A stretch of 51,319 bases of DNA from Alphaproteobacteria bacterium (GTDB lineage: Bacteria > Pseudomonadota > Alphaproteobacteria > Micavibrionales > Micavibrionaceae): positions 1 through 51,319 of the forward strand of contig JASBUS010000037.1 of the NCBI GenBank assembly GCA_030147745.1, written 5' to 3'. Numbering within the stretch: position 1 is the stretch's first letter; every line of letters starts with the position of its first letter. The notes beneath the pieces are model-generated. The model was not told where the DNA came from. It saw only the letters and a list, made by a program, of their open reading frames with translations, and did not search any database. Made by a program: the position numbers and the translations under genes. This document shows, in pieces, positions 18,846-29,094 of this stretch.

Positions 18846-19193
18846 TTAAACTTTAGCCAGACGTGATGCCAAGCTATCGATACGCAAGGCCATATGGTTG
18901 ATTGCTTCGGCCAGCGCTTCTGTTTCTTCACCGCTGACGCCGTTTTCATCATACATGACTTGTGGGTCTTGAACCTTTTTTTGTTCAGTTGAAAGCTGAT
19001 CTTTGGTTTCAAATAATTCGTCAGCCAACATCAATGCAGCAAGCATTAAACGCTGCCCTTCATTCATGACGCCGCCAAGCTCAGTTGCTTTTTGGTCGAC
19101 ATACATGCCCAAATCCATGATGCGTTGCTCTTGGCCTGGGTCACATGCAAGGCTGTATTCTTTACCGTGAATATTAAGTTTAACTTCAGACAT
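18846..19193 (-). CDS. zapA: Cell division protein ZapA
   Basis: This 115-aa protein matches ZapA: an N-terminal beta domain beginning SEVKLNIHGKEYSLACDPGQE, the LMLAALMLADELFE helix and a C-terminal coiled coil. ZapA bundles and stabilises FtsZ filaments at the division ring. It lies 2 bases downstream of a small coiled-coil gene and directly upstream of 6S RNA, the standard order. The internal stretch between helix and coil is slightly longer than in the E. coli protein. Confidence 0.92.
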   Translation of the reverse strand: MSEVKLNIHGKEYSLACDPGQEQRIMDLGMYVDQKATELGGVMNEGQRLMLAALMLADELFETKDQLSTEQKKVQDPQVMYDENGVSGEETEALAEAINHMALRIDSLASRLAKV

Positions 19194-19195
19194 GA

Positions 19196-19432
19196 TTATT
19201 GTCCTTCCGCCAAAAGAGTTTCAACCTTTTCAATCGCGGCATCAAGACGGCCGGCAATTACATCAACATCCAATGACGTGTCATTACTTGCTTCAACAGG
19301 AGGCATATCACCCGCGAATAGATCACGCTGCGCACCACGCAATTTGCCTTCAACGGCTGGAATCGTTTTTTCTAAATTCGCTACGGCGTTATCTAAGCTG
19401 ATTAGCGCGTTTTTAAGGACATCTCTGCTCAT
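19196..19432 (-). CDS. Small coiled-coil protein upstream of zapA
   Basis: This 78-aa acidic protein has an N-terminal helix with heptad character (about 3-38), a short Pro-containing turn, and a second helix (about 57-75). Similar small coiled-coil proteins commonly sit just before zapA in alphaproteobacteria (DUF4164-like), but I assign this by position and composition rather than by firm similarity. It probably takes part in cell division. Its stop is 2 bases from the zapA start, so expression is coupled. A TTGACC/ATAGTA promoter candidate lies upstream. Confidence 0.7.
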   Translation of the reverse strand: MSRDVLKNALISLDNAVANLEKTIPAVEGKLRGAQRDLFAGDMPPVEASNDTSLDVDVIAGRLDAAIEKVETLLAEGQ

Positions 19433-19473
19433 TGGCCCCTCAATACATAATAACTAAAAATTTTGAATATGCC

Positions 19474-19502
19474 TACTATCCACTTTTTGCCGATTAGGTC
19501 AA
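19474..19502 (-). promoter_or_regulatory. Predicted promoter for the zapA operon
   Basis: On the minus strand TTGACC (complement of 19497-19502) is followed after 17 bases by ATAGTA (complement of 19474-19479). The -35 is strong and the -10 moderate. It lies in the divergent gap between the zapA operon and tkt. Confidence 0.45.
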
Positions 19503-19594
19503 TAGAGGCAAAGTAAATATCCCCATTCTCTGTTGACCAATTCAATAAAACAAAGCATTCTTAGTGCGCATATTTTAAAAGAGAGGTATAGTCC

Positions 19595-21628
19595 ATGAGC
19601 ATTAATAATGCGGCACAGCACGTAAATATGAATGAGGTAAGCGTAGCAATGAATTTAAATACCGAACAACTTAAGAAAATGTCGAATGCCGTTCGCGCGC
19701 TAGCCATGGATGCCGTCCAAGCGGCCAATTCTGGTCACCCTGGGATGCCTATGGGTATGGCGGATGTAGCCACAGTTCTTTACAGCAAATTTATGAAATT
19801 TGATGCCGCCGCACCGGTCTGGCCTAATCGCGACCGTTTTATCCTTTCTGCAGGTCACGGCTCCATGTTGCTTTATGCGATTAACTACCTTTGTGGTTAT
19901 GAGAAAATCTCATTAGATCAAATCAAAAACTTCCGCCAGTTAACCGCGCTGACTGATGGCCACCCTGAATATTATCCAGGCGCAGGTATTGAAATGACCA
20001 CTGGCCCACTTGGTCAAGGGATCTCTCATGCTGTTGGCTTTGCATTGGCTGAGCGTATTTTGAACAAAATGCATGATGGTAAATATATTGACCATTACAC
20101 ATATGTTATTGCCAGTGACGGCGACTTAATGGAAGGCATCAGCCATGAAGCATGCTCTTTCGCGGGCACACAAAATCTATCGAAGCTAATTGTCCTTTAT
20201 GATGACAACGGCATTACCATTGATGGTAAAACAGACCTGTCCTTCACCGAAGATGTTGGCAAGCGTTTTGAAGCTTATGGCTGGGCTGTTCAAAAAGTTG
20301 ATGGCCACGACCATGCCGCTATTGAAGCAGCCATTGCAAAAGCACGCACATCTGACAAGCCAAGCCTAATTTGCTGTAAAACAAAAATCGGTTTTGGCGC
20401 GCCAACAAAAGAAGGTAAATCATCATCACATGGTTCACCACTAGGCGCAGAAGAAATCGCCGGCGCACGTAAGAACCTAGATTGGGATTACCCAGCATTT
20501 GAAATTCCAGAAGACGTTCTAAGCCTATGGCGCGGCGTCGGTTCAGCGCACAGCACTGAATGCAAAACATGGTATAGCCAAGAAAACATCCAGAATTTCG
20601 AAGTCGCCCTGTCTGCAGATATTAGCGACGTTGTCGACAAAGCCATTGCCAATGCAAAAGCTGAATTCCTAAAAGACAAGCCAAGCGTTGCCACACGTAA
20701 GGCGTCAGGTATGGTGCTTGAGCATCTTGTCCCTGAATTGCCAATTTTGATTGGTGGTTCTGCTGATTTGACTGGTTCAAACAACACGAAAACATCACAT
20801 CACGATAAATTTATTGGCCCTGATAATGGTTATGACGGTCAATATATTAACTATGGTGTGCGTGAACACGGCATGGCCGCAGTCATGAACGGTATGGCGC
20901 TTCACGGCGGCATCGTACCTTATGGCGGTACATTCCTTTGTTTTGCGGATTATTGCCGCCCATCAATCCGCCTTGCCGCCTTAATGGAAACACGCAGCAT
21001 CTATGTGATGACGCACGATTCCATCGGCCTTGGTGAAGATGGCCCAACACACCAACCTGTTGAACATCTTGCCTCCCTTCGTGCGATGCCGAATGTGCAT
21101 TTATTCCGTCCATGTGATGGCATTGAGACAGCCGAAGCATGGCAATTGGCGTTAAACAACCAACACGGCCCGTCTGTGATTGTTTTGACACGTCAGAACT
21201 TGCCAACGTTGCGTAGCGAAGCGGATTCTGCTGAGAATCTTTCAGCTAAAGGTGCGTATATCTTGCGTAAAGCAAGCGCAGCGCCTAAAGCGGTTCTTTA
21301 TGCCAGCGGTTCAGAAGTTGAAATTGCTGTTGGCGCAGCTGAGAAGCTTGAAGCTGAAGGCATCCCAACTCAGGTGGTCTCTGTACCATGTTTTGAAACT
21401 TTCCATGATCAAGATGATGCCTATAAAGCAAATATCTATGTTGATAGCGCCCCTGCACATGTTGCGATCGAAGCCGCATGTAAAATGGGCTGGGAAGAAT
21501 TCATTGGCCGTAAAGGTAAGTTTGTGGGCATGAAAGGCTTTGGCGCGTCAGGCCCTGCAGAAGAACTTTACGTACATTTCGGCATTACGGTTGATGCAAC
21601 CGTGAAAGCCGTCAAAGAACAACTTTAA
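19595..21628 (+). CDS. tkt: Transketolase
   Basis: This 677-aa enzyme transfers two-carbon units in the pentose phosphate pathway. It contains the N-terminal [14 protein letters not shown] motif, the thiamine-diphosphate/metal motif [14 protein letters not shown] (about 173-186), [10 protein letters not shown], and the pyrimidine-domain sequences [15 protein letters not shown] and [20 protein letters not shown]. The length is slightly above the usual 660 because of about 20 extra N-terminal residues; the first ATG has a GAGAGG Shine-Dalgarno, but an internal ATG at residue 12 or 19 is possible. It is 23 bases upstream of gap, a glycolysis/pentose-phosphate pair common in alphaproteobacteria. 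Confidence 0.97.
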   Translation: MSINNAAQHVNMNEVSVAMNLNTEQLKKMSNAVRALAMDAVQAANSGHPGMPMGMADVATVLYSKFMKFDAAAPVWPNRDRFILSAGHGSMLLYAINYLCGYEKISLDQIKNFRQLTALTDGHPEYYPGAGIEMTTGPLGQGISHAVGFALAERILNKMHDGKYIDHYTYVIASDGDLMEGISHEACSFAGTQNLSKLIVLYDDNGITIDGKTDLSFTEDVGKRFEAYGWAVQKVDGHDHAAIEAAIAKARTSDKPSLICCKTKIGFGAPTKEGKSSSHGSPLGAEEIAGARKNLDWDYPAFEIPEDVLSLWRGVGSAHSTECKTWYSQENIQNFEVALSADISDVVDKAIANAKAEFLKDKPSVATRKASGMVLEHLVPELPILIGGSADLTGSNNTKTSHHDKFIGPDNGYDGQYINYGVREHGMAAVMNGMALHGGIVPYGGTFLCFADYCRPSIRLAALMETRSIYVMTHDSIGLGEDGPTHQPVEHLASLRAMPNVHLFRPCDGIETAEAWQLALNNQHGPSVIVLTRQNLPTLRSEADSAENLSAKGAYILRKASAAPKAVLYASGSEVEIAVGAAEKLEAEGIPTQVVSVPCFETFHDQDDAYKANIYVDSAPAHVAIEAACKMGWEEFIGRKGKFVGMKGFGASGPAEELYVHFGITVDATVKAVKEQL

Positions 21629-21651
21629 AAAATCAGAACGGAGTTAATATT

Positions 21652-22662
21652 ATGAGTGTAAAAGTTGCGATTAATGGTTTTGGCCGTATCGGTCGTTTGG
21701 TGTTCCGCGCATTGATTGAATCTGGCCGTACAGATATTGAGGTTGTGGCAATTAACGACCTTGCCGATTCAAATACAAACGCACATTTGTTGAAATATGA
21801 CAGTGTGCACGGCGTATCAACAGCTGATATTTCTGTGTCTGGCAACGACATTGTTGTAAACGGCAAAACCGTTAAAGCATTACAACAACGTGACCCAGCG
21901 GCATTGCCATGGGGTGAAATGGGCATCGACATCGTTTTTGAATGTTCAGGCATTTTCACATCTCGCGAAACAGCGGGTAAACACCTAGAAGCTGGCGCGA
22001 AAAAAGTTCTTATCTCTGCCCCTGCAACAGATGAAGATTTGACTGTTGTTTACGGTGTGAACTCTGATGCACTAACAGCTGCACATAAAATCGTGTCTAA
22101 CGCATCTTGTACAACAAACTGCCTTGCGCCATTTGCACATGCGATCCATAACGCGATTGGTATTGAAACAGGTTTCATGACCACAATCCACGCGTATACA
22201 GGTGACCAAAACACCGTTGATACAATGCATAAAGACCTGCACCGTGCACGTGCGGCAGCGGTTAATATGATCCCGACTTCAACAGGCGCGGCAAAAGCCG
22301 TTGGTAAAGTGCTTCCGGCGCTTAACGGTAAATTGGATGGCGTTGCGATCCGCGTACCGACACCGAATGTATCATTGGTTGACCTTAAATTCACAGCTAG
22401 CCGCGCAACAACAGCAGAAGAAATTAATGCTGCCGTTACCGCCGCTGCAAAAGGCCCACTCAAAGGCATTTTGGATATCTATGATGCACCACTTGTGTCA
22501 ACAGACTTCAACCACAACCCGCATTCATCAATATTCTCACTTGCGGGCACAAAGGTTATGGGCGGCACATTCGTACGCGTCATGAGCTGGTATGACAATG
22601 AATGGGGTTTCTCAAACCGTATGCTTGATACAGCAGCTAAGATGCATGCTGTGGGGTATTAA
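21652..22662 (+). CDS. gap: Type I glyceraldehyde-3-phosphate dehydrogenase
   Basis: This 336-aa enzyme oxidises glyceraldehyde 3-phosphate to 1,3-bisphosphoglycerate. The Rossmann motif [15 protein letters not shown] is at 7-21, the catalytic [12 protein letters not shown] has Cys153, and [15 protein letters not shown] is near the C-terminus. The cofactor-loop Asp at 36 (INDLAD) suggests NAD use. An ACGGAG Shine-Dalgarno precedes the start. The gene ends with a strong terminator. A pgk gene, often next, is absent here. Confidence 0.97.
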   Translation: MSVKVAINGFGRIGRLVFRALIESGRTDIEVVAINDLADSNTNAHLLKYDSVHGVSTADISVSGNDIVVNGKTVKALQQRDPAALPWGEMGIDIVFECSGIFTSRETAGKHLEAGAKKVLISAPATDEDLTVVYGVNSDALTAAHKIVSNASCTTNCLAPFAHAIHNAIGIETGFMTTIHAYTGDQNTVDTMHKDLHRARAAAVNMIPTSTGAAKAVGKVLPALNGKLDGVAIRVPTPNVSLVDLKFTASRATTAEEINAAVTAAAKGPLKGILDIYDAPLVSTDFNHNPHSSIFSLAGTKVMGGTFVRVMSWYDNEWGFSNRMLDTAAKMHAVGY

Positions 22663-22710
22663 GTTTTAGATATGGACATTTAAGTCTTTATAAAACTATA
22701 ATTTTTTAAA

Positions 22711-22743
22711 GCAACATACTGATGCGGTATGTTGCTTTTTTTA
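22711..22743 (+). terminator. Rho-independent terminator after gap
   Basis: A perfect 9-bp stem GCAACATAC / GTATGTTGC (22711-22719, 22727-22735) is followed by eight T residues. It ends the tkt-gap transcript. Confidence 0.93.
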
Positions 22744-22768
22744 TAGCTGAGATAAAAGGTTTACACCG

Positions 22769-24583
22769 ATGGATACATTATCATTTCAAATCATCCTAAT
22801 TGCCCTCTTTGCCATGGCATCGCAATGGGTTGCGTGGCGTTTGAAAATCCCAGCTATTCTTTTCTTGCTCGGTAGTGGCTTTTTGCTTGGCCCAGTGCTT
22901 GGCGCACTCAACCCACATGAATTAATGGGCGACTTTTTAAAGCCTGCTATTGCCGCTGCGGTTGCGATCATCCTTTTTGAGGGTAGTTTACAACTCCATT
23001 TCCATGAACTTCGTGATACGCAGCGTGTTGTCCGCCGCATCACGCTTTATGGCGCACCGATTGGCTGGGTACTTATCAGCGTGGCCGCGCATTACATTAC
23101 AGGGCTTGATTGGCCAACGGCGATTACCTTAGGCGGTATTCTTGTTGTCACGGGGCCAACAGTCGTTATGCCGATGCTGCGCCATGCGCGCCTTAATAAA
23201 CGCGTGGCTTCTGTCTTGAAATGGGAAGGCATTGTGAATGACCCGCTTGGCGTTATTTTTGCGATTCTCGCCTATGAATATTTTGTATCAACGACAAAAG
23301 GCATTTCAGGCTTATCTTTCTTTGCAGAGAATGGTGTAACACTTCTAATTATAACACTTTTAAGCTTTGGCGCGGCGCATCTAACTAAGCGTATTTTTGA
23401 GCGCGGCCATATGCCTGAATATCTTAAAGCGCCTTTTTTGGTCTGCCTTGTTTTGACCGCTTTCTTTAGCTGTAATGCCCTACTCTATGAATCTGGCCTA
23501 ATTGCCGTCACGGTACTTGGTATTACACTGACGAATATCCACACGCGCAGTATTGAGGAAATTAAACGCTTTAAGGAAACGACCACCCTACTTCTCGTTT
23601 CAGGCTTATTCCTCCTGCTTACCGCCGATTTGGAATTAGAAGCGCTTTTAAACCTTAATTGGAAAAGCTTCATTTTCATTTTTGCGCTTCTATTTATCAT
23701 TCGTCCGCTGACGATATTTATCTCTACCCTGGGCACCAATATCACATTATCCGAGGTCATATTCACAGGGCTTATTGCACCGCGTGGGATCGTCTGTGCG
23801 GCTATGGCGGGTATCATCGGCCCGTTATTGGTGAAAAGCGGTTTTGAAAGTGGTGAGCAGATCTTCCCGATCGCCTTTGCGATTGTTGTGATAAGCGTGA
23901 CGCTCCACAGCTTCATGGTCAAACCACTGGCAGAGAAATTAAAACTGACTTCGCCAGAACAAAATGGTGTGATGATTGTAGGTGGTTATGAATGGTCAAT
24001 ACAGCTCGCTGAAACATTGAAGGCGCGTGAAGTCCCTGTGATCATCATTGACAATAACTGGTCATCACTGAGTAAAGCTAAGCTTGCGGACATCCCTGTT
24101 TATCATGGGGAGTTGCTTTCAGATGAAACTGAATTTACGTTAGATTTCACCGCCTATAACACGCTAATTGCCGCGACGCCAAATCCAGCTTATAACGCAT
24201 TGATTTGTGAAAATCTGGCACATGAATTTGGCTCTGAACGCGTCTTTAGTATTATGCCTGCTGAAGATAGTAAATCGGAACGCCGTAAAATATCACACAG
24301 CGTCCAAGGCCAGCCTTTCATTAATAACCAAATCACGCTTGAGCGCCTATATACGCAATTTAACGAAGGCTATCGTTTTAAAATTGCGCGCGTCGGTAAA
24401 AAGGATGACGAGCTGATTATCCCTGAAAATACAGACAGCAATGTCCATACGGGGATTATTGCGAAATCAGGTTTAGTGAGTTTTTACACGCAAGACCCGA
24501 CATCCGTTATTGCGCCGCGTAAGGATGATTTGATTATTACATTCACCCAAAATGATGGCGCTGAAGAGGCCGCTGAATCCTGA
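22769..24583 (+). CDS. CPA1-type cation:proton antiporter with C-terminal NAD-binding-like domain
   Basis: This 604-aa protein has about 12-13 hydrophobic helices over residues 1-395 and the NhaP-type ion-binding pair N157-D158 (WEGIVNDPLG), with the unwound-helix motif TGPTVVMP at 128-135. Residues about 405-500 resemble a degenerate RCK/TrkA-N Rossmann domain (VMIVGGYEWSIQLAETL), and 520-600 resemble a small TrkA-C-like domain. It probably exchanges Na+ or K+ for protons at the inner membrane and is gated by nucleotide binding. The Rossmann glycine motif is imperfect, so ligand binding is uncertain. The ATG follows the gap terminator by 25 bases with weak AAAGG upstream. Confidence 0.88.
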   Translation: MDTLSFQIILIALFAMASQWVAWRLKIPAILFLLGSGFLLGPVLGALNPHELMGDFLKPAIAAAVAIILFEGSLQLHFHELRDTQRVVRRITLYGAPIGWVLISVAAHYITGLDWPTAITLGGILVVTGPTVVMPMLRHARLNKRVASVLKWEGIVNDPLGVIFAILAYEYFVSTTKGISGLSFFAENGVTLLIITLLSFGAAHLTKRIFERGHMPEYLKAPFLVCLVLTAFFSCNALLYESGLIAVTVLGITLTNIHTRSIEEIKRFKETTTLLLVSGLFLLLTADLELEALLNLNWKSFIFIFALLFIIRPLTIFISTLGTNITLSEVIFTGLIAPRGIVCAAMAGIIGPLLVKSGFESGEQIFPIAFAIVVISVTLHSFMVKPLAEKLKLTSPEQNGVMIVGGYEWSIQLAETLKAREVPVIIIDNNWSSLSKAKLADIPVYHGELLSDETEFTLDFTAYNTLIAATPNPAYNALICENLAHEFGSERVFSIMPAEDSKSERRKISHSVQGQPFINNQITLERLYTQFNEGYRFKIARVGKKDDELIIPENTDSNVHTGIIAKSGLVSFYTQDPTSVIAPRKDDLIITFTQNDGAEEAAES

Positions 24584-24612
24584 TTGACACCCCCATGTTT
24601 TCCCTCTACCCT
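24584..24612 (+). promoter_or_regulatory. Predicted promoter upstream of the 132-aa hypothetical gene
   Basis: A consensus TTGACA (24584-24589) is followed after a 17-base spacer by TACCCT (24607-24612). The -35 begins just after the antiporter stop, and the leader is rich in ATAA repeats up to a GGGAGG Shine-Dalgarno. Confidence 0.45.
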
Positions 24613-24664
24613 GCGTAGAAATAAAACAATAAAACAATAAAAATAATAAACATGGGAGGTCATC

Positions 24665-25063
24665 ATGTCAGATGAACTAGAAAAACAAATCAAACTGGCA
24701 AATGATAATTTATGCGGCTGTTTCAACAGCCTTGCTGAAAGCACATTGGTTAAATACGCAATTTCAGGACAAGAAATCACCTTAAGCGCCCTCGCCCCTA
24801 AACCTTTTTCTTTCCGCGATTTATTCAATTTTGGCGCTGAAGAGCCTGAACCACTTATTCCTGCAACCGCTGAAATTCCAAAATATCCAGCCTATAAAGA
24901 TTTTGAGACACGCTGTGAAAAACTAGGCGTAAAAATCGAAGCTGTTGAACAATATGACCGCCCATATACTGTGCGCGAATATACATTTGATCAGCCCTGC
25001 TTACGCATCCGCTTAAGCCTGCAGGACAAAGACATTCACACAAAAGCCTGTCAGCCGAAATAA
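24665..25063 (+). CDS. Hypothetical protein
   Basis: This 132-aa protein is unrecognised. It has no signal peptide or transmembrane helix. A short helical N-terminus contains a CGC motif near 18-20, a Pro-rich central segment (about 57-75) follows, and a beta-rich C-terminal part contains CLRIRLSLQDKD. A strong GGGAGG Shine-Dalgarno 7 bases before the ATG supports expression, and a bidirectional terminator follows. It stands between the antiporter and convergent fabI, with no functional clue from either. Confidence 0.72.
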   Translation: MSDELEKQIKLANDNLCGCFNSLAESTLVKYAISGQEITLSALAPKPFSFRDLFNFGAEEPEPLIPATAEIPKYPAYKDFETRCEKLGVKIEAVEQYDRPYTVREYTFDQPCLRIRLSLQDKDIHTKACQPK

Positions 25064-25071
25064 CAAAAAAC

Positions 25072-25104
25072 AAAAGCGCCTAACAACATTAGGCGCTTTT
25101 TTTT
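25072..25104. terminator. Bidirectional terminator between hypothetical gene and fabI
   Basis: AAAAGCGCCTAA and TTAGGCGCTTTT form a perfect 12-bp stem with a CAACA loop, followed by T8 on the plus strand and an equivalent T-run on the minus strand. It ends both the + strand gene and the fabA-fabB-fabI operon. Confidence 0.93.
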
Positions 25105-25126
25105 ATTTAAAGGAAAAGATATTGGC

Positions 25127-25933
25127 TTAAGCCAATTCTTCCCAATATTCTGTTGGGCACATGCCCATGGCGTTAAAGCCGCAATCAACATAGTGAACCT
25201 CACCTGTTACAGCGCCTGATAGGTCGCTAAGTAGATAAACACCTGTGCCGCCGATTTCTTTAAGCTCTACACTACGGTGAAGCGGTGACGTTAATTCACT
25301 ATATTTAAAGATCTTACGCGCGCTGCCGATGGCTGAGCCTGCAAGTGTACGCATTGGGCCCGCTGAAATTGCGTTCACACGAATATTCTTACGGCCAAGG
25401 TCAGCTGCCAAATAGCGTGTTGACGCTTCGAGAGCCGCTTTCGCAACGCCCATCACGTTGTAATTCGGCATGACTTTTTCAGCGCCATAATAGCTGAGCG
25501 TTACCGCTGCGCCGCCATTGCTCATTAACGGTTCTGCATGTTTCATTACGGATGTGAATGAATAACAAGAGATATGCATTGTGTGTAAGAAGTTTTCTAG
25601 CGTCGTATCAACGTAACGGCCTTTAAGTTCTTCTTTATTTGAATAGGCAACCGCATGAATGATGAAATCAATGCTGCCCCATTCTTGCTTTAGCGTATCA
25701 AATACAGCGGCGATATCTTCTTCACGGCTAACGTCACAAGGCATAAGCAATTTAGAACCATAAGGTGCAACCAAACCTTCAACGCGTTTTTTGAACGCAT
25801 CGCCTTGGTATGTATAGGCAATTTCAGCGCCATGTTCATATAACGCTTGTGCCATACCCCAGGCTATTGATTTGTCATTGGCAACGCCCATGATAAGGCC
25901 ACGTTTGCCGGAAAATAGTTTTGAATCGCTCAT
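25127..25933 (-). CDS. fabI: Enoyl-[ACP] reductase FabI (fabAB-linked copy)
   Basis: This 268-aa short-chain-dehydrogenase-type enzyme reduces trans-2-enoyl-ACP in the last step of fatty acid elongation. The FabI-specific nucleotide motif GVANDKSIAWGMA is at 16-28, and the catalytic Tyr158-x6-Lys165 lies in SYYGAE-KVMPNYNVMGVAK. Residues QGDAFKKR resemble the usual NADH-binding region. It is the last gene of fabA-fabB-fabI, 31 bases after fabB. The same operon order is known in rhizobia, where this copy is called FabI2. A second copy lies at 44594-45439. Confidence 0.95.
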   Translation of the reverse strand: MSDSKLFSGKRGLIMGVANDKSIAWGMAQALYEHGAEIAYTYQGDAFKKRVEGLVAPYGSKLLMPCDVSREEDIAAVFDTLKQEWGSIDFIIHAVAYSNKEELKGRYVDTTLENFLHTMHISCYSFTSVMKHAEPLMSNGGAAVTLSYYGAEKVMPNYNVMGVAKAALEASTRYLAADLGRKNIRVNAISAGPMRTLAGSAIGSARKIFKYSELTSPLHRSVELKEIGGTGVYLLSDLSGAVTGEVHYVDCGFNAMGMCPTEYWEELA

Positions 25934-25964
25934 ATTCTTATTTTTCTATTTAATCGCTAAAAGC

Positions 25965-27206
25965 TTATTCGACTTTTGAGAAAGCCAAACAACAATTCGT
26001 ACCGCCGAAACCAAAGCTGTTTGAAAGAACAGTTTTAAGCTCCACACCTTCACGACACTCAGTCACAAGGTCTAGACCTTCTGCACCTTCATCTTTGTTT
26101 TCAACATTGATGCTTGGGCAGATAAAGCCGTGTTTCATCATCAGCAAGCTGTAAATCGCTTCTTGTGCAGATGTACCGCCCAAAGAGTGACCTGTCATAG
26201 ATTTTGTTGAGCTGAACGCAGGGACTTTTTCGCCGCGGCCTTCAAAGACCTTACGAATACCTTCAAGTTCAGTGATGTCACCTACTGGCGTTGATGTACC
26301 ATGTGTATTGATGTAATCCACACCACCGTCAACTGTTTCAAGGGCTTGTTGCATACAGCGTACTGCGCCTTCACCGCTTGGGGCAACCATGTCATGACCG
26401 TCAGATGTCGCGCCATAACCTGTTAGCTCAGCGTAGATTTTCGCGCCGCGCGCTTTTGCGTGTTCATATTCTTCAAGAACAAGAATACCTGCGCCGCCTG
26501 CAATAACGAAACCATCACGGCCCGAGTCATATGCACGAGACGCTTTTTCTGGTGTGTCGTTATATTTAGACGACATTGCGCCCATACCATCAAACAAACA
26601 TGATAGTTCCCAGCTCAGCTCTTCGCCGCCGCCTGCAAAAACGATGTCTTGCTTGCCATACATGATTTGTTCAGCCGCGTTACCGATACAGTGACCTGAT
26701 GTCGAACATGCAGAAGAAATTGAGTAGTTCACACCCTTAATCTTCATATATGTTGAAAGTGTCGCACTCGCGGTTGATGACATACAACGTGGCACTTGAT
26801 AAGGGCCAACGCGCTTTGGTGTTTTTTCTTTGGCTGTGTTCGCGGCCAAAACTTGGTTTGTTGCCGATGGGCCGCCTGTACCAATGATAAGGCCTGTGCG
26901 TGTACTCGACACTTGGTCTTCGCTTAGCCCCGCATCTTTAATCGCATCATTCATCGCCACATAGCAATATTGTGCACCATCGCCCATGAAACGGCGCATA
27001 CGGCGGTCAACAAGCTCTTCCAAATCAATATTTGGCTTACCATAGACCTGTGAGCGGAAGCCCAGATCTGCATATTCCTGAGAAAAACTAATTCCCGATT
27101 TGCCTGCCTTAAGGGACGCAACCACTTCTTCTTGTGAATTCCCGATACAGGAAACGATCCCAAGGCCAGTGACCACAACACGACGCGGTGTAATTGGTTT
27201 CATCAT
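25965..27206 (-). CDS. fabB: 3-oxoacyl-[ACP] synthase I (FabB)
   Basis: This 413-aa condensing enzyme has the Cys-His-His triad: C167 in [15 protein letters not shown], His in [11 protein letters not shown] and His in [12 protein letters not shown], with the C-terminal SFGFGGTN loop. FabB elongates cis-unsaturated acyl-ACPs produced by FabA. The fabA-fabB-fabI order makes FabB more likely than FabF. The start is [14 protein letters not shown]; either of two adjacent ATGs is possible. It is separated from fabA by about 60 bases. Confidence 0.96.
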   Translation of the reverse strand: MMKPITPRRVVVTGLGIVSCIGNSQEEVVASLKAGKSGISFSQEYADLGFRSQVYGKPNIDLEELVDRRMRRFMGDGAQYCYVAMNDAIKDAGLSEDQVSSTRTGLIIGTGGPSATNQVLAANTAKEKTPKRVGPYQVPRCMSSTASATLSTYMKIKGVNYSISSACSTSGHCIGNAAEQIMYGKQDIVFAGGGEELSWELSCLFDGMGAMSSKYNDTPEKASRAYDSGRDGFVIAGGAGILVLEEYEHAKARGAKIYAELTGYGATSDGHDMVAPSGEGAVRCMQQALETVDGGVDYINTHGTSTPVGDITELEGIRKVFEGRGEKVPAFSSTKSMTGHSLGGTSAQEAIYSLLMMKHGFICPSINVENKDEGAEGLDLVTECREGVELKTVLSNSFGFGGTNCCLAFSKVE

Positions 27207-27267
27207 TTTCTACTCTTTTCGTTGATTTGAAAGTTATACGTTTACGCAGAGCGCAAAAGACTTACAT

Positions 27268-27819
27268 TCAAGCTTCTTTTTTTGAATTATCAAAAAGGCC
27301 GACTTTAAGGTCTTTTGCTTCGTAAATCACTTTACCGTCTGCAATGACTTTGCCATCAGCAATACCCATGACAAGGCGGCGGTTGATTACGCGCTTAAAG
27401 TTAATTTCGTATTTGACGAGTTTTGTTGTCGGCAAGATTTGATCTGTCAACTTAAGCTCACCTAAGCCAAGCGCACGACCTGAACCAGGTGCACCAAGCC
27501 AGCCAAGGTAAAAACCAACAAGCTGCCATAACGCATCAAGGCCCAAACAGCCTGGCATTACAGGGTCGCCTTTGAAGTGACATTCAAAGAACCATAGGTC
27601 TGGCTTAATATCAAATTCAGCCACAATCTGACCTTTGCCGAACTCACCGCCCTCTTCCGAAACATGTGTGATGCGATCAAACATCAACATAGGTGGAAGT
27701 GGAAGCTGTGCATTACCTGGGCCAAACATTTTGCCTTCACCACAGGTGATGATTTCCTCAAATGAATAAGAAGATTTTTGCTCAAAAGTCATATCGTCTA
27801 TTTTTTCTGTTTGTACTGA
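27268..27819 (-). CDS. fabA: 3-hydroxydecanoyl-[ACP] dehydratase/isomerase (FabA)
   Basis: This hotdog-fold enzyme dehydrates 3-hydroxydecanoyl-ACP and isomerises it to the cis-3 form, the entry to unsaturated fatty acids. The FabA signature [31 protein letters not shown] includes the catalytic His, and the Asp of GCLGLD is present. FabA from E. coli is 172 aa; this start (MSVQTEK) gives 183 residues. An ATG ten codons later gives 173 residues and is equally reasonable; neither has a strong Shine-Dalgarno. A still earlier ATG at 27861 adds an unconserved tail and is less likely. It is the first gene of the fabA-fabB-fabI unit. Confidence 0.95.
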   Translation of the reverse strand, partial: SVQTEKIDDMTFEQKSSYSFEEIITCGEGKMFGPGNAQLPLPPMLMFDRITHVSEEGGEFGKGQIVAEFDIKPDLWFFECHFKGDPVMPGCLGLDALWQLVGFYLGWLGAPGSGRALGLGELKLTDQILPTTKLVKYEINFKRVINRRLVMGIADGKVIADGKVIYEAKDLKVGLFDNSKKEA

Positions 27820-27907
27820 CATGGCTTTTTTATACTGATAGTTCGTTGCAGGCGCAAACATTTTTTGTCAAAAATAAACATCTGACTGCTGATAAATCCC
27901 CAAAAAC

Positions 27908-27934
27908 GACAAAAGCCCTTATGATATAAGGGCT
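27908..27934 (-). terminator. Terminator after the 330-aa hypothetical gene
   Basis: AGCCCTTAT / ATAAGGGCT is a perfect 9-bp stem with a 3-base loop. On the minus strand it is followed by TTTTGTCGTTTTT, fitting termination of the gene ending at 27965, upstream of fabA. Confidence 0.85.
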
Positions 27935-27964
27935 CACGCATTAGACAAAAATCGCTTAAATAAC

Positions 27965-28957
27965 TTAGTTTTGAGCGCTGGCTTTATACATTTCCATCAA
28001 AGCGGCCAAGGCCAAAGGCTTGGAAATAACTGGCGCGATCTCAGGTTCTTCTCCGCCTGAGACAACCGCAATCATACGGCCAGCCGCTTTAGCGCAGGCC
28101 ACAGCAAAATCGCAGCTATTATCCATACGCAAGATCGGCAGCAAGCTTTCGCAATATGGTTTAAATGAATTTACAACATCAACTGGCGCATAAATTGGGC
28201 AGTCATTCGCGGCTAATCCTGCACGCCAATCTTCACCATTGGTTACGCCGTGACGTGCTGCTTCGCGCGTCATAACAAAGACTACTTCGTCAAACTGCAC
28301 TGGGAAGCTCATCCCTGAAAACTCACCAACATAAAGGCGTTCTTCTGGAGATTTCTCCGCTTTACCAACATGATCTTTGCCAAGGTAATGGCCTGCTGCG
28401 CCACTTAATGACACAAGACAATCCGCCAATTCCCATTCATTTTTGATCATCATATGGTCAAGCGAGGCATCGCATAATTCCTGCGCCGCGATTTCATAGG
28501 CCATTGCGCGCCATGCACATTCAATAACCAAACGGCTGCTTTCATCAATTGGAATATCCTGATTATCCCACTCACTTAGATTGTGATAGGCAAGATATGT
28601 GATTAAATCGACGAAGCCGAAAATATCATGTTCCCAATCACACATTAACTGGCGTGCAAGTTCGCGCCCGCGCTCTGCGTTATCTTCGATGATATAAGCT
28701 GGTGGACATACAAAAAGTGGCAAATTCCCGCTATATGGCTTTTTCGCCATACGCGCCGTGAATTTATCGAGGATCGCTTCAAGCGCATCAAGCGGCGATT
28801 CAAAATATAAGGCGGTTTCAACCATCACCCCTGCATAAAGCTGCAAGGCCATGAACACATCAATCCCCTTGCCACGCACATAGGATAATGTTGCCACATA
28901 TCGTGTCATTTCTAGCGCCGTATTGGCTTTAATATTCGACTCAAAGGCTAAGGACAT
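27965..28957 (-). CDS. Hypothetical protein (330 aa)
   Basis: This 330-aa protein is unrecognised. It appears cytosolic and mainly helical, with many Trp and Cys residues (for instance MCDWEHDIFGFVDLITYLAYHN near 104-125 and IECAWRAMAYEIAAQELCDASLDHMM near 145-170), followed by a beta-containing segment with FPVQFDEVVFVMTREAARHGV. No catalytic motif could be read. It has its own terminator before fabA and a palindrome (29063-29084) about 110 bases upstream of the start, so it is probably monocistronic. The Shine-Dalgarno is not obvious. Codon use resembles that of its neighbours. Confidence 0.7.
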   Translation of the reverse strand: MSLAFESNIKANTALEMTRYVATLSYVRGKGIDVFMALQLYAGVMVETALYFESPLDALEAILDKFTARMAKKPYSGNLPLFVCPPAYIIEDNAERGRELARQLMCDWEHDIFGFVDLITYLAYHNLSEWDNQDIPIDESSRLVIECAWRAMAYEIAAQELCDASLDHMMIKNEWELADCLVSLSGAAGHYLGKDHVGKAEKSPEERLYVGEFSGMSFPVQFDEVVFVMTREAARHGVTNGEDWRAGLAANDCPIYAPVDVVNSFKPYCESLLPILRMDNSCDFAVACAKAAGRMIAVVSGGEEPEIAPVISKPLALAALMEMYKASAQN

Positions 28958-29062
28958 AGCTGTGCTTACATTAGTTTATGCGTAGAATTACGCGGGTGTT
29001 GATCTTTGTGGTTAGGCCAGTGTGAAAAGGCGAATGCCAAATGACCTAGAAATTTACGCGTT

Positions 29063-29084
29063 TGATTCTGTTAATTCAGAATCA
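29063..29084. repeat. 22-bp dyad between two minus-strand genes
   Basis: TGATTCTG and CAGAATCA form a perfect 8-bp inverted repeat around TTAATT. It lies 11 bases after the SH3-protein stop and about 110 bases before the 330-aa gene start on the minus strand. No T-run follows, so it may be an operator or a weak terminator. Confidence 0.4.
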
Positions 29085-29094
29085 TAAGAAAACG